Shown in pieces: positions 27,424-36,349 of a DNA stretch of 64,000 nucleotides; position 1 is the first letter of the stretch; the number at the start of each line of letters is the position of its first letter. The notes beneath the pieces are model-generated. The model ran no database searches and had not been told where the DNA came from. It worked only from the letters and a program-made list of their open reading frames with translations. Both the position numbers and the translations under genes were made by a program. The DNA is from Simplicispira hankyongi (GTDB taxonomy: Bacteria > Pseudomonadota > Gammaproteobacteria > Burkholderiales > Burkholderiaceae_C), in contig NZ_QXJC01000003.1 of the NCBI RefSeq assembly GCF_003570885.1, positions 620,001 through 684,000 of the forward strand. Reading direction: 5' to 3'.

Positions 27424-28834
27424 GCGCAGCCGCAGGAAAGCGTACCGTGACCAGCACACCGTGCGACCCGTGCGGGTTGGCGGCAAGCCCAACCGTGGCG
27501 CCGAATGCGCGCGCAATCTCCTGCACGATCGCAAGCCCCAGTCCGGTCCCCTCGGTGTCCTGCGAGACGCGGTAAAAGCGCTCGAACACATGCTCCATCG
27601 CCTCTGCCGGGATGCCCGGCCCGTTGTCTTCCACCGTCAGCGCGACGCCTGCGGCGGCCACGTGCACACCCAGCGTCACACGGCCGCCCTCCTGGGTGTA
27701 GCGCAGCGCGTTGTCCAGCAGGTTGCTCACCAAGGCATCGAGCAGCGCAGGTTGCGCGAACACCATTGCGACACCAGCGGCCTGTGGCGCGTCCAGGCCC
27801 AGGTCGATCTGGCGGCGGTCCGCCAGCGCGGCGAGCTGCTCCACGCAGCGCAGCGCCACGGCGGCAAGGTCGGTCGGCTCCAGCCGGGTGTGCGCATCGC
27901 CATGCTCGGCCTGCGCCAGCAGCAGCAGCTTGTTGGTCACGTCGATCAGGCGGCGGTTGCTGGTTTGCAGGGCCCGCCACATCGCGTCCATATCGGCGCG
28001 GCGCGTCTCCCAGTTCTGCCGGTGCTGGCGGGTGTAGCGTGCAAATTCGATCTGCGAGGCCTGCAGCGCCAGCGGCGTGCGCAATTGGTGCGCTGCGTCG
28101 GCAATGAAGCGCCGCTGCGCCTCCGAGTGCCTCTTGAGCTGGCGCACAAAACGGTTGATGGTCTCGGCCACCGGCCGCAACTCGGTGTGCAAGGCATGCG
28201 CATCCACGACGAAGTCCAGGTGCAGCGGGTCGCGCTGGGCGAGCTGGCGGCTCAGCCGCACCACGGGGCGCAGTTCCCAGGTCAGCGCCAGCGTCGTCAG
28301 CACCAAGGCCAGCACCAGCGCGATCAGCAGGTACTCCATGGACGGCTGCCACAAGGTGCGCACCATCTGGTCGCGGCTGGCGGTGGTCTTGCCGACCGCA
28401 ATCGTGATGTCGCGCGCGCCGGCCACGTCGTACATGGCGCGTTGCGTGATCACGGCGCGCACGGACCGGCCTTCGAACGTGGCGTCGTACCACTGCGCGC
28501 GATCTGTGCCCACCAGCCGGCGCGGCTGCGGCAGGGGAAACCCCGGCAGGCCCGCCAGCAGCCGGCCGCTGGCATCCGTCACACTGAGATAGACACGGTC
28601 ATGCGCCGGCGATACGAACAGGCTTAGCGCCGCTGGCGGCACGCTGGCCTGCACGTCGTCGCCCTCCCAGATCAGCCGGTCCGACAGCACCTTGGCCGAG
28701 GCGAGCAGGTCGTGGTCCTGCACGTAATCGGCCACCTCGGCGGCATTGCGCCAGCTCAGAAACCCGCACACGGCGACAAACACCGACAACGGTAGCAGCA
28801 GCCACGCCACCAGGCGCAGGCGCAGGCTAGCCAT
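27416..28834 (-). CDS. Sensor histidine kinase, TctE/QseC type
   Basis: 472 residues from the ATG at 28834, which overlaps the response regulator stop by 8 bp. Membrane helices at about 8-28 and 168-188 flank a periplasmic sensor of the 2CSK-N type. The H box is FIADAAHQLRTPL (His249), followed by NLLDNALRY, VEDNGPGIP and GTGLGLAIV. It phosphorylates the adjacent regulator. The pair diverges from a substrate-binding ABC operon it may control, as TctDE-like systems often do for uptake genes. Its stop codon lies in the groEL-derived debris, so the last residues may differ from homologues. Confidence 0.92.
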   Translation of the reverse strand: MASLRLRLVAWLLLPLSVFVAVCGFLSWRNAAEVADYVQDHDLLASAKVLSDRLIWEGDDVQASVPPAALSLFVSPAHDRVYLSVTDASGRLLAGLPGFPLPQPRRLVGTDRAQWYDATFEGRSVRAVITQRAMYDVAGARDITIAVGKTTASRDQMVRTLWQPSMEYLLIALVLALVLTTLALTWELRPVVRLSRQLAQRDPLHLDFVVDAHALHTELRPVAETINRFVRQLKRHSEAQRRFIADAAHQLRTPLALQASQIEFARYTRQHRQNWETRRADMDAMWRALQTSNRRLIDVTNKLLLLAQAEHGDAHTRLEPTDLAAVALRCVEQLAALADRRQIDLGLDAPQAAGVAMVFAQPALLDALVSNLLDNALRYTQEGGRVTLGVHVAAAGVALTVEDNGPGIPAEAMEHVFERFYRVSQDTEGTGLGLAIVQEIARAFGATVGLAANPHGSHGVLVTVRFPAAAPA

Positions 28835-29501
28835 CGTCGCGGGTGCGCAGCAGGTAACCCACACCGCGCAGGGTGATGATGGTGGCCTGGCTGGCTTCGA
28901 GCTTTTTCCGCAAACGGTGCACATACAGCTCCACCGCATCGGCGCTGGGTTCGTCGTCGAGGTCGAACAAGCCGTCGATCAGCGTCTGCTTGGGCACCGT
29001 GCTGCCGGCCTTGAGCATCAACGCCTCCAGCAGCGTGCGCTCGCGCGGTGGCAGCGCCAGTTCGCGCCCGTCCAGCGCGAACGCGCGCGTGCGCAGGTCG
29101 TAGTGCAGGTCGCCACAAGTCATCTCGTTGGCCTTGCCGGGCACCTGGCGGCGCACCAGGGCCTTGATGCGGGCCACCAGCTCGCGGCTCTCGATGGGCT
29201 TGACCATGTAGTCGTCCGCGCCGATCTCCAGGCACAGCACCTTCTGATCGAGCGAGGCGGCAGCCGTCAGGATCAGCACCGGCACCTCGTCGCGCCGCTC
29301 CCGCAGGCGGCGCAGCACGCCTTTGCCGGACAGGCGCGGGATATTCAAGTCCAGCAGCACCACGTCGTAGCGCGCCTGCTGCAACTGCCGGTCGGCGGCG
29401 TCGCCGTCCTGCATGTGGTCGACCACAAACCCCTGCTCGCGCAGCAGGCTGGCCAGCCAATGGGCCAGTTGTGGGTCGTCTTCGATGAGCAGCAGCTTCA
29501 T
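28827..29501 (-). CDS. OmpR-family response regulator, TctD/QseB type
   Basis: 224 residues from the ATG at 29501 (MKLLLIEDD). The receiver has acidic D8/D9, phosphoacceptor Asp51 in VVLLDLNIPRLSG and the lysine in DDYMVKPIE. A winged-helix DNA-binding domain (about 125-220) ends in VHRLRKKLEASQATIITLRG. It is the transcription factor partner of the overlapping kinase gene. It diverges from the ABC binding-protein gene with a 190-bp shared upstream region. Confidence 0.93.
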   Translation of the reverse strand: MKLLLIEDDPQLAHWLASLLREQGFVVDHMQDGDAADRQLQQARYDVVLLDLNIPRLSGKGVLRRLRERRDEVPVLILTAAASLDQKVLCLEIGADDYMVKPIESRELVARIKALVRRQVPGKANEMTCGDLHYDLRTRAFALDGRELALPPRERTLLEALMLKAGSTVPKQTLIDGLFDLDDEPSADAVELYVHRLRKKLEASQATIITLRGVGYLLRTRDDG

Positions 29502-29691
29502 GGGTGGGGGCCAAATCATTCCACAAACCGCAGCAGAGCGTGCCCGGCCGGCAATGCAGCGAGCCTAGGGATAACCATGAGTGATTTCGCCACCGGCCGA
29601 AAGCTGTCCGAAGGATGGCAATTTTTAGACTGGCGGAACTCTGCGGCACCAGCGCTCGCAGCCCTTTGTACAACTCTGGAGACGAACCACC

Positions 29692-30699
29692 ATGCATCCC
29701 TCACGCCGCATCCTGATCGCCAGCGCCTTCTGCACCGCACTGGCCGCTGCCGCCCCCTTCGCCCAGGCCGCCGATGCGCCTATCACCATCATGGTGGGCG
29801 GTATCAACAAGATCATTTACCTGCCGGCCATGCTGACCGAGAAGCTGGGCTACTTCAAGGATGCCGGCCTGGATGTGAGTCTGCAGTCCGCGCCCGCCGG
29901 CGTGAATGCGGAGAACCAGTTGATTGCCGGTGCCGTGCAAGGCGTGGTGGGCTTTTACGACCACGCCATCGACCTGCAAAGCAAGGGCAAGGAGATCGAG
30001 GCCATTGCGGTGTTGTGCAAGGTTCCTGGCGAAGTCGAAATGGTATCGACCAAGGCCGCTCCAACATTCAAATCCATGGCGGACGCAAAGGGCAAGACGC
30101 TGGGCGTGACCGGGCTGGGCTCGTCCACCGATTTCCTGACCCGCTACCTCGCCGGCCGCAAAGGGGTTGCATCGGCAGATATTTCTCTGTTGCCGGTCGG
30201 CGCCGGCAACACCTTCATCGCCGCGATCCAGCAAGACCGCATCCAGGCCGGCATGACCACGGAGCCCACCGTCTCGCAATTGCTCAAGACAGGTGACGCC
30301 CAGGTGCTGGTGGACCTGCGAACCGAATCCACCACCCAGGAGGCGCTGGGGGGTTTGTACCCGGCAGCGAGCCTGTACGTGCAAAACAGCTGGGCCGAAT
30401 CGCACAAGGACGAGGCCTCGAAGCTGGCGAAGGCGTTCGCGCGCACCATGGTCTATATCCACACCCACACGGCCGAGGAGATTGCCGATCTGGTGCCGCG
30501 CGACTTCTACGGCAACGACAAGGCCCTGTACGTGACCGCCCTGAAAGCCTCGCTGCCCATGTTCACCACCGACGGGCACATGCCCGCTGGCGGCCCGGAA
30601 ACCGTGCTCAAGGTGCTCGCCACCTACAAGCCACAGGTCAAGAGCGCGAACATCAATCTGTCCAAGACCTACACCAACGCGTATCTGGACGCCAAATAA
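29692..30699 (+). CDS. ABC transporter substrate-binding protein, NMT1/SsuA-like
   Basis: 335 residues with a Sec signal peptide cleaved near residue 26 (after AQA). The two-lobed NMT1/THI5-like fold is recognised from GINKIIYLPAMLTEKLGYFK, AENQLIAGAVQGVVGFYDHA and GLGSSTDFLTRYLA. Relatives bind sulfonates, nitrate, pyrimidine precursors or aromatic acids; the ligand here cannot be told. The ribosome site is CTGGAG. It is the first gene of a three-gene operon with an ATPase and a permease. Confidence 0.9.
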   Translation: MHPSRRILIASAFCTALAAAAPFAQAADAPITIMVGGINKIIYLPAMLTEKLGYFKDAGLDVSLQSAPAGVNAENQLIAGAVQGVVGFYDHAIDLQSKGKEIEAIAVLCKVPGEVEMVSTKAAPTFKSMADAKGKTLGVTGLGSSTDFLTRYLAGRKGVASADISLLPVGAGNTFIAAIQQDRIQAGMTTEPTVSQLLKTGDAQVLVDLRTESTTQEALGGLYPAASLYVQNSWAESHKDEASKLAKAFARTMVYIHTHTAEEIADLVPRDFYGNDKALYVTALKASLPMFTTDGHMPAGGPETVLKVLATYKPQVKSANINLSKTYTNAYLDAK

Positions 30700-30713
30700 C
30701 CCTTGCCATCAAG

Positions 30714-31526
30714 ATGCCCATGAAGAATGAACAGCCAGCCAGCGCAGGCAATACCCCGTCCATCGAATTCCGCGATGTCTCGCTGCGCTTCATCTCCGCA
30801 GACGGCAACGCCACGGTGGCGCTGCGCAACTTCAGCATGTCGGTGGCGCGTGGCGAGTTCGTCGCCATCGTCGGCCCTACGGGCTGTGGCAAGTCGACCA
30901 CGCTGAACATGATCACCGGCCTGCTGCGACCCACCGTGGGCGAGGTGGCGATCATGGGGCAGCCGGTGCAGGGCATCGACCCGCGCATCGGGTTCGTGTT
31001 TCAGGCAGATGCCGTGTTTCCGTGGCGCAGCGTCAGGGACAACGTGGCAGCTGGCCCGCTGTTTCGCGGCATGCCCAAACCACAGGCGTATGCGCTGGCC
31101 GACGACTGGATTGCGCGCGTCGGCCTCGACACCTTCGGCGACCATTACCCGCACCAGCTCTCTGGCGGCATGCGCAAGCGCGTGGCGCTGGCGCAGACCT
31201 TCATCAACAGCCCCGAGATCCTGCTGATGGACGAGCCCTTCTCGGCCCTCGACATGCAGACGCGCACGCTGATGCAGGACGAGCTGCTGCAACTGTGGTC
31301 AGGCACAGGCGGCTCGGTGGTCTTCGTCACGCACGACCTGGAGGAAGCCATCGCGCTGGCCGACCGCGTGTTCGTCCTGTCGGCGCGCCCGGCCACGCTC
31401 AAGCGCGTGTACGAAATCGACCTGCCGCGCCCGCGCGTGATGTCCGAGGTGCGCTACGACCCGCACTTCATCGAGCTGTCGAAACACATCTGGGCCGATT
31501 TGCGCGAAGAAGTGGTGATCCATTGA
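30714..31526 (+). CDS. ABC transporter ATP-binding protein, SsuB/TauB type
   Basis: 270 residues (an ATG two codons later is equally possible). Walker A GPTGCGKSTT, Q-loop FVFQADAVFPWRS, signature LSGGMRKRVALAQ, Walker B ILLMDEPFSALD and switch histidine FVTHD are all intact. It energises import by the neighbouring permease and belongs to the nitrate/sulfonate/taurine ATPase subfamily. It is 14 bp downstream of the binding-protein gene. Confidence 0.93.
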   Translation: MPMKNEQPASAGNTPSIEFRDVSLRFISADGNATVALRNFSMSVARGEFVAIVGPTGCGKSTTLNMITGLLRPTVGEVAIMGQPVQGIDPRIGFVFQADAVFPWRSVRDNVAAGPLFRGMPKPQAYALADDWIARVGLDTFGDHYPHQLSGGMRKRVALAQTFINSPEILLMDEPFSALDMQTRTLMQDELLQLWSGTGGSVVFVTHDLEEAIALADRVFVLSARPATLKRVYEIDLPRPRVMSEVRYDPHFIELSKHIWADLREEVVIH

Positions 31527-31566
31527 TCCCCCTCCGCCCTTGCTTACTCCAACAAAGAGACTACCC

Positions 31567-32451
31567 ATGAGTGCCATTGCCACCCACAGCGTGACGCCGG
31601 GCAAAGCCGCGCTGCCCACCTCGCTCAGCGACGAAGCGCTGGCGCGCGAATCCACGCTCGCACAGGCCGCCATCCGCCGGCACCGTTTTGTCATCATCGG
31701 CCTGCGCATCGCGGTGCTGGTCACCGTGCTCGGCGGCTGGGAGCTGGCCGCCAACCGCAAGTGGATCGACCCCTTCTTCTACTCGCAGCCGTCGCTGATC
31801 TGGGCGCAGATCGTGGACTGGATTCGCAACGGCACCTCGCAGGGTTCTCTCTGGATGCAGGTGGCCGTCACGCTGGAGGAAACCATACTCGGCTTCCTGA
31901 TCGGCGGCGTCAGCGGGATCATTGCCGGCATCCTGCTGGGGCGCAACAAGCTGCTGTCGGATATCTTCAGCCTGTACATCCAGATCGCCAACTCGGTGCC
32001 GCGCGTGGTGCTGGGCTCGGTCTTTGTGATCGCGCTGGGGCTGGGCATGGCGTCCAAGGTGGCACTCGCCGTGGTGATGGTGTTTTTTGTCGTGTTCGGC
32101 AATGCCTTCCAGGGCGTGCGCGAGGCCGACAAATACCTGATCGCCAACGCCCGCATCCTGGGTGCCTCGCCCCGCCAGTTGACCACCTCGGTCGTCATCC
32201 CCTCGGCGATGTCCTGGATTCTGGCCAGCCTGCACGTGAGCTTTGGCTTTGCCCTGGTGGGTGCAGTGGTGGGCGAGTTCCTCGGCGCCAAGCAGGGCAT
32301 GGGCCTGTTGATTTCCACCGCGCAGGGCGCCTTCAACGCCAGTGGCGTGTTCGCCGCGATGATCGTGCTCGCCGTGGTCGCCCTGGTGGCCGACTTCCTG
32401 CTCACCCGGCTGGAAACGCGATTGCTGAAGTGGCGCCCCACCGTGTTTTGA
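31567..32451 (+). CDS. ABC transporter permease, SsuC/TauC type
   Basis: 294 residues from ATG 31567 (MSAIATHSVTPGK). About six membrane helices, and the EAA loop is visible as READKYLIANARILGASPRQ. It forms the membrane channel of the importer. The frame opens at 31540, but the later ATG has the better spacing to an AAAGAGA stretch. Confidence 0.92.
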   Translation: MSAIATHSVTPGKAALPTSLSDEALARESTLAQAAIRRHRFVIIGLRIAVLVTVLGGWELAANRKWIDPFFYSQPSLIWAQIVDWIRNGTSQGSLWMQVAVTLEETILGFLIGGVSGIIAGILLGRNKLLSDIFSLYIQIANSVPRVVLGSVFVIALGLGMASKVALAVVMVFFVVFGNAFQGVREADKYLIANARILGASPRQLTTSVVIPSAMSWILASLHVSFGFALVGAVVGEFLGAKQGMGLLISTAQGAFNASGVFAAMIVLAVVALVADFLLTRLETRLLKWRPTVF

Positions 32452-32512
32452 GGGGTGCCCACCAAGTGACAGCCTGCGCCCTTGACCGCTCAGGATCACA
32501 CAGGGGACAAAC

Positions 32513-32572
32513 TTTTACTATCTAAAGAATAGCTGCTAACGCTTATCAGATAAGCGCTAGCAGCCAATTTCA
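32513..32572. repeat. Interspersed palindromic repeat, copy 8
   Basis: AGAATAGCTGCTAACGCTTatcagATAAGCGCTAGCAGCCAATTT, between the convergent ABC permease and eda genes, ending 2 bp from the eda stop codon. One arm mismatch (C opposite T) is seen. Confidence 0.88.
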
Positions 32573-32573
32573 C

Positions 32574-33206
32574 TTATTTTTTACCTACCGTGTGCGTGGC
32601 CTGCGCCAGTTCCGTGATGCGCGCCCAGTCGCCTGCGCGCACGGCATCGGGCGGCGTCAGCCACGAGCCACCCACGCAGCGCACATTGGGCAGCGCGAGG
32701 TAGTCGCCCGCCAACTGCGCTGTGATACCGCCCGTAGGGCAGAAGCCGACGGCGCCAAACGGGCTGGCCCAGGCCTTGAGCAAGCCGAGCCCGCCCACGG
32801 CCTGCGCCGGGAACAGCTTGAGGAAGTCGTAGCCGTCCGCCAGGGCGGCCATGATCTCGCCCGAGGTCGCCACGCCGGGCAGCAGCGGCAAGGCGAGTGC
32901 GCGGCAGGCCGCGCCCACGGCGTGGGTGTAGCCGGGGCTCACGGCAAACACCGCGCCGGCTTCTTTGGCACGCCGCGCATCCTCGGCGTTCAGCACCGTG
33001 CCCGCGCCGACGATGGCGTCGGGCAAGGCACGCGCAATCGCTGCAATGGCCGGCAGGGCGGCAGGCGTACGCAGGGTGATTTCCAGCACCCGCACGCCGC
33101 CAGCGAGCAGCGCGCGCGCCAGCGGCAGCGCGTCGGCCTCGCGCTCGATCACGATGACGGGAATGACAGGCCCGAAACCGGGCAAATCCTGGGTCTTCAA
33201 AGCCAT
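32574..33206 (-). CDS. eda: KDPG/KHG aldolase
   Basis: 210 residues, class I aldolase. The Schiff-base lysine is in [12 protein letters not shown], the catalytic Glu in [10 protein letters not shown] and the phosphate site in [11 protein letters not shown]. It splits 2-keto-3-deoxy-6-phosphogluconate to pyruvate and glyceraldehyde 3-phosphate, the last step of the Entner-Doudoroff route. It overlaps the edd stop by 10 bp, so edd-eda is an operon. Confidence 0.97.
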   Translation of the reverse strand: MALKTQDLPGFGPVIPVIVIEREADALPLARALLAGGVRVLEITLRTPAALPAIAAIARALPDAIVGAGTVLNAEDARRAKEAGAVFAVSPGYTHAVGAACRALALPLLPGVATSGEIMAALADGYDFLKLFPAQAVGGLGLLKAWASPFGAVGFCPTGGITAQLAGDYLALPNVRCVGGSWLTPPDAVRAGDWARITELAQATHTVGKK

Positions 33207-34966
33207 GTGCAGGCTCCTTGTTCGGCACCGGCAGCGTTCTGCCGGAAGTTGTGGAAAAGATCGCGTCCGAAGGTGTGCGCGGGCGGGGCGCTACTCTGTG
33301 CGGGCGCACGCGCATCCCATTCTTCTGCGCTCACCAGCACGTCGAGCGTGCCGGCGTCAGCATCGACACGCACGATGTCGCCATCGCGCACCCGCGCCAG
33401 CGGTCCGCCGCCCAGGGCTTCGGGCGTGACGTGGATGGCGGCAGGCACCTTGCCCGAAGCGCCGCTCATGCGCCCATCGGTCACCAGCGCCACGCGCAAG
33501 CCCTTGTTTTGCAGCACGGCCAGCGGCGGCGTGAGTTTGTGCAGCTCGGGCATGCCGTTGGCGCGGGGGCCCTGGAAGCGCACCACCGCCACCAGGTCGC
33601 CTTGCAGGTCGCCCGCATCAAACGCGGCCAACAAGGCCTCCTGCGAATCGAAGACACGCGCTGGCGCCTCGACCACATGCCGGTCATCCGGCACGGCAGA
33701 CACCTTGATGACGGCGCGGCCCAGCCGCCCTTGCAGCAGGCGCAGCCCGCCCGTGGGCGAGAACGGCGCCGCCGCCGTGCGCACCACGCCTTCGTCGCCC
33801 GAGACCGCCGGTGCGGCCTTCGCACCGGCGCGGATGCCGCCGGCATTCACGCTGAGCACGTCCGCGTGCATCAACCCGGCGTCCAGCAGCTCGCGCAGGA
33901 TCCAGGGCGGTCCGCCTGCGGCCTGGAACTGGTTCACGTCGGCGTCGCCATTGGGATAGACGCGTGCCAGCAGCGGCACGGCGGACGACAACTCATCAAA
34001 ATCCGTCCAGTCGATGAAGATGCCCGCGCTGCGCGCCACCGCCACCCAGTGGATGAGGTGGTTGGTCGAGCCGCCCGTGGCCAGCAAGGCCACCATGGCG
34101 TTGACGATGCAGCGCTCGTCCACCAAATAGCCGATGGGCGTGAAGCGCGCGCCGCGCTTGCCAATGTTCAGCACGGTGGCCAGGGCATCGCGCGTGAACT
34201 GCTCGCGCTCGGGGCTGGCCGGGTGGGCAAAAGCGGCGTTGGGCACATGCAGGCCCATGGCTTCGAGCAGCATCTGGTTGCTGTTGGCCGTGCCGTAGAA
34301 GGTGCAGGTGCCGGGGCTGTGGTACGCGGCCTGCTCGGACGCCAGCAGCTCCGGGCGGCCCACCTTGCCCTGGGCGTAGTCCTCCCGCACCTTGGATTTG
34401 GTTTTGTTGGAGATTCCCGTGCCCATCGGGCCGGCGGGCACGAACACGCAAGGCAGGTGGCCGTAGTGCAGCGCGCCAATCAGCAGGCCGGGCACGATCT
34501 TGTCGCAAATGCCCAGCAGCAAGGCGCCATCAAACACGTCGTGCGACAAGGCAATGGCGGTAGACATGGCGATGGCATCGCGCGAAAACAGACTCAGCTC
34601 CATGCCCGGCGTGCCCTGGGTGATGCCATCGCACATGGCGGGCACGCCGCCCGCCACCTGCACCGTGGCGCCCAGGCGCTTGGCCTCGTCGCGCAGCACC
34701 GCCGGGAAGCCCTGGTAGGGCTGGTGGGCCGAGAGCATGTCGTTGTAGGCAGTGACGATGCCGATATTGGGCGCCTTTTCCACCGTAACCTTGAGCTTGT
34801 CGGCACCGGGCAGCGCGGCGTAGGCATGCGCCAGGTTGGCGCAGCCCATGCGATCCTGTGGCGGCCTGCGCGCGATCATGGCGTCGACATAGGCGAGGTA
34901 GGCAGCGCGCGTTTCGGCGCTGCGCTGAACGATGCGTGCGGTCACGCGCTCTACGGTTTCATGCAT
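33197..34966 (-). CDS. edd: Phosphogluconate dehydratase
   Basis: 589 residues from MHETVERV at 34966, chosen because GGAG lies 9 bases upstream; an ATG at 34978 would add four residues. Family motifs are [20 protein letters not shown] and [15 protein letters not shown], with the Fe-S cysteines, and [14 protein letters not shown]. It dehydrates 6-phosphogluconate to KDPG and requires a 4Fe-4S cluster. It lies between the AGE-family gene and eda on the same strand. Confidence 0.97.
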   Translation of the reverse strand: MHETVERVTARIVQRSAETRAAYLAYVDAMIARRPPQDRMGCANLAHAYAALPGADKLKVTVEKAPNIGIVTAYNDMLSAHQPYQGFPAVLRDEAKRLGATVQVAGGVPAMCDGITQGTPGMELSLFSRDAIAMSTAIALSHDVFDGALLLGICDKIVPGLLIGALHYGHLPCVFVPAGPMGTGISNKTKSKVREDYAQGKVGRPELLASEQAAYHSPGTCTFYGTANSNQMLLEAMGLHVPNAAFAHPASPEREQFTRDALATVLNIGKRGARFTPIGYLVDERCIVNAMVALLATGGSTNHLIHWVAVARSAGIFIDWTDFDELSSAVPLLARVYPNGDADVNQFQAAGGPPWILRELLDAGLMHADVLSVNAGGIRAGAKAAPAVSGDEGVVRTAAAPFSPTGGLRLLQGRLGRAVIKVSAVPDDRHVVEAPARVFDSQEALLAAFDAGDLQGDLVAVVRFQGPRANGMPELHKLTPPLAVLQNKGLRVALVTDGRMSGASGKVPAAIHVTPEALGGGPLARVRDGDIVRVDADAGTLDVLVSAEEWDARAPAQSSAPPAHTFGRDLFHNFRQNAAGAEQGACTWL

Positions 34967-35116
34967 GGTGGGCTCCATCAGTGACCCCTATCCGGCGCAG
35001 CGAAAGCAACTCTGTGGTGCATGGCTTCTGGTGCGCAGGCGGGTTCATTACAAATTCATGGTGATTGACTGGCTTTGTCGTGTCGTGTCGATTCGTTGCG
35101 CTCGCTGCGGCCTTCT
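34967..35116 (-). other. Gap between the AGE-family gene and edd
   Basis: About 150 bases with no terminator or clear HexR-type palindrome. edd may have its own promoter here or be read through from pgi. Nothing else was recognised. Confidence 0.4.
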
Positions 35117-36328
35117 TCATGCCCTTGCAAGCGCCTGAAACACGTCGTGGCACGCGCCAATGTTGTGGTAATCGACTTTGCCGGCATTGCTCTTTTCGCG
35201 CGTGTGGTTTCGGTTGGCCTGGTCCAGGAGGCGAAACCAGCCCCCGTGCCCATGGTCCACAAAATGCTCCCAGCAATAGACCCAGATACGGTCGTACCAG
35301 TTCCAGTACTGCATGTCGCCGGTGGCGAGCGCCAGCATCGCGGCGGCGGCCAGGCTCTCGGCCTGCACCCAGTGGTATTTGTGGCCGTCGCAGACGCTGC
35401 CGTCCGGCGCCATGCCATAGACGATGCCGCCGTGGACAGCGTCCCAGCCCTTATCGAGCGCGGCATGGAACAGGAACTGCGCACAGGGAAGATGCCAGGG
35501 GGCCGGTGCCAGAGCATCGAGCTGCAGCAGCAGCTTGGCCCACTCGGTCTGGTGGCCGATCTGAAACCCCCAGGGGCGAAAGACGTTGCTTTTGTCGTGC
35601 CGGTGGTAGTCCCAGTCGATCGACCAGTCGGCGTGAAAATGCTCCCAGATCCAGCCCGGCCAACCCTGCGCCAACGCACCCTGGCGCTGGCAGATGCCTT
35701 GGGCAAGTTGCTCGGCGCGCGCCAGGTAGCGCACCTCGCCGCTGGCGCGAAACGCGGCGATCATGGCCTCGCAGGCGTGCATATTGGCGTTCTGCCCTCG
35801 GTAGTCGGCAAGCGTCCAGTCGGGCGCCGCCTCATCGGCATACAACCCGGCGCCTGGCAACCAAAAATGCGCCTCGGTGGTGTCAAACGCCTCGGCCAGC
35901 CAGGCGCGTGCCTCGGCCACCCCGGCCCGCAGCGCCCAGGCGTAGGCCAGCATGACAAACGCCATGCCGTAGCAGTGCCGCGTGGGGTCGAGCACCGTGG
36001 ACCGCCCCGCGTGCCAGTCGATCTGCCAGGCGTAACCCCCGCTGGACGGGTCCAGAAACGCGCGGCGCAAAAAACCGAGCGCGTGCAGCATGCCCGCCTG
36101 ATAGCGCTGCTCACCCGTGGTCTGGTACAGCATGGCGTGCGTCACGACGAAGCGCGCCGCGCTCACGAGGTGGCGCGTGCGGGTGTCGTAGACCGTGCCA
36201 TCGTCGAGAAAAAAATGGTACATGCCGCCGCTCGGGTCGGTGGCCACGGGCTCGTAGAACGCCATGGTCTGGCGCATGTGCGCCAGCAGGAAGTCGCTGG
36301 AGCGGAAGTCGGGGCGGGAAACCGCCAT
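35117..36328 (-). CDS. AGE-family sugar isomerase/epimerase (mannose isomerase-like)
   Basis: 403 residues from the ATG at 36328, with GGAG nine bases upstream; an ATG at 36343 would add five. The (alpha/alpha)6-barrel N-acylglucosamine 2-epimerase family is recognised from YHFFLDDGTVYDTRTRHLVS, AYNAN-type helices such as NANMHACEAMIAAF, and the C-terminal HKYHWVQAESLAAA, with family catalytic histidines in RHCYG and HKYHW. Members interconvert mannose and fructose, or epimerise related sugars. Placed 21 bp after pgi in an Entner-Doudoroff operon, a role feeding hexoses into Fru6P/Glc6P is plausible but not proven. Confidence 0.85.
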   Translation of the reverse strand: MAVSRPDFRSSDFLLAHMRQTMAFYEPVATDPSGGMYHFFLDDGTVYDTRTRHLVSAARFVVTHAMLYQTTGEQRYQAGMLHALGFLRRAFLDPSSGGYAWQIDWHAGRSTVLDPTRHCYGMAFVMLAYAWALRAGVAEARAWLAEAFDTTEAHFWLPGAGLYADEAAPDWTLADYRGQNANMHACEAMIAAFRASGEVRYLARAEQLAQGICQRQGALAQGWPGWIWEHFHADWSIDWDYHRHDKSNVFRPWGFQIGHQTEWAKLLLQLDALAPAPWHLPCAQFLFHAALDKGWDAVHGGIVYGMAPDGSVCDGHKYHWVQAESLAAAAMLALATGDMQYWNWYDRIWVYCWEHFVDHGHGGWFRLLDQANRNHTREKSNAGKVDYHNIGACHDVFQALARA

Positions 36329-36349
36329 GCCAAGCGTCTCCATGCCGTG

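Noticed and set aside
29577-29691. Small gene beginning MSDFATGRKLSEG between the response regulator and the ABC binding protein
   Set aside because: It runs without a stop into an out-of-frame reading of the binding-protein gene and lacks a ribosome site; the region is better explained as a divergent promoter.
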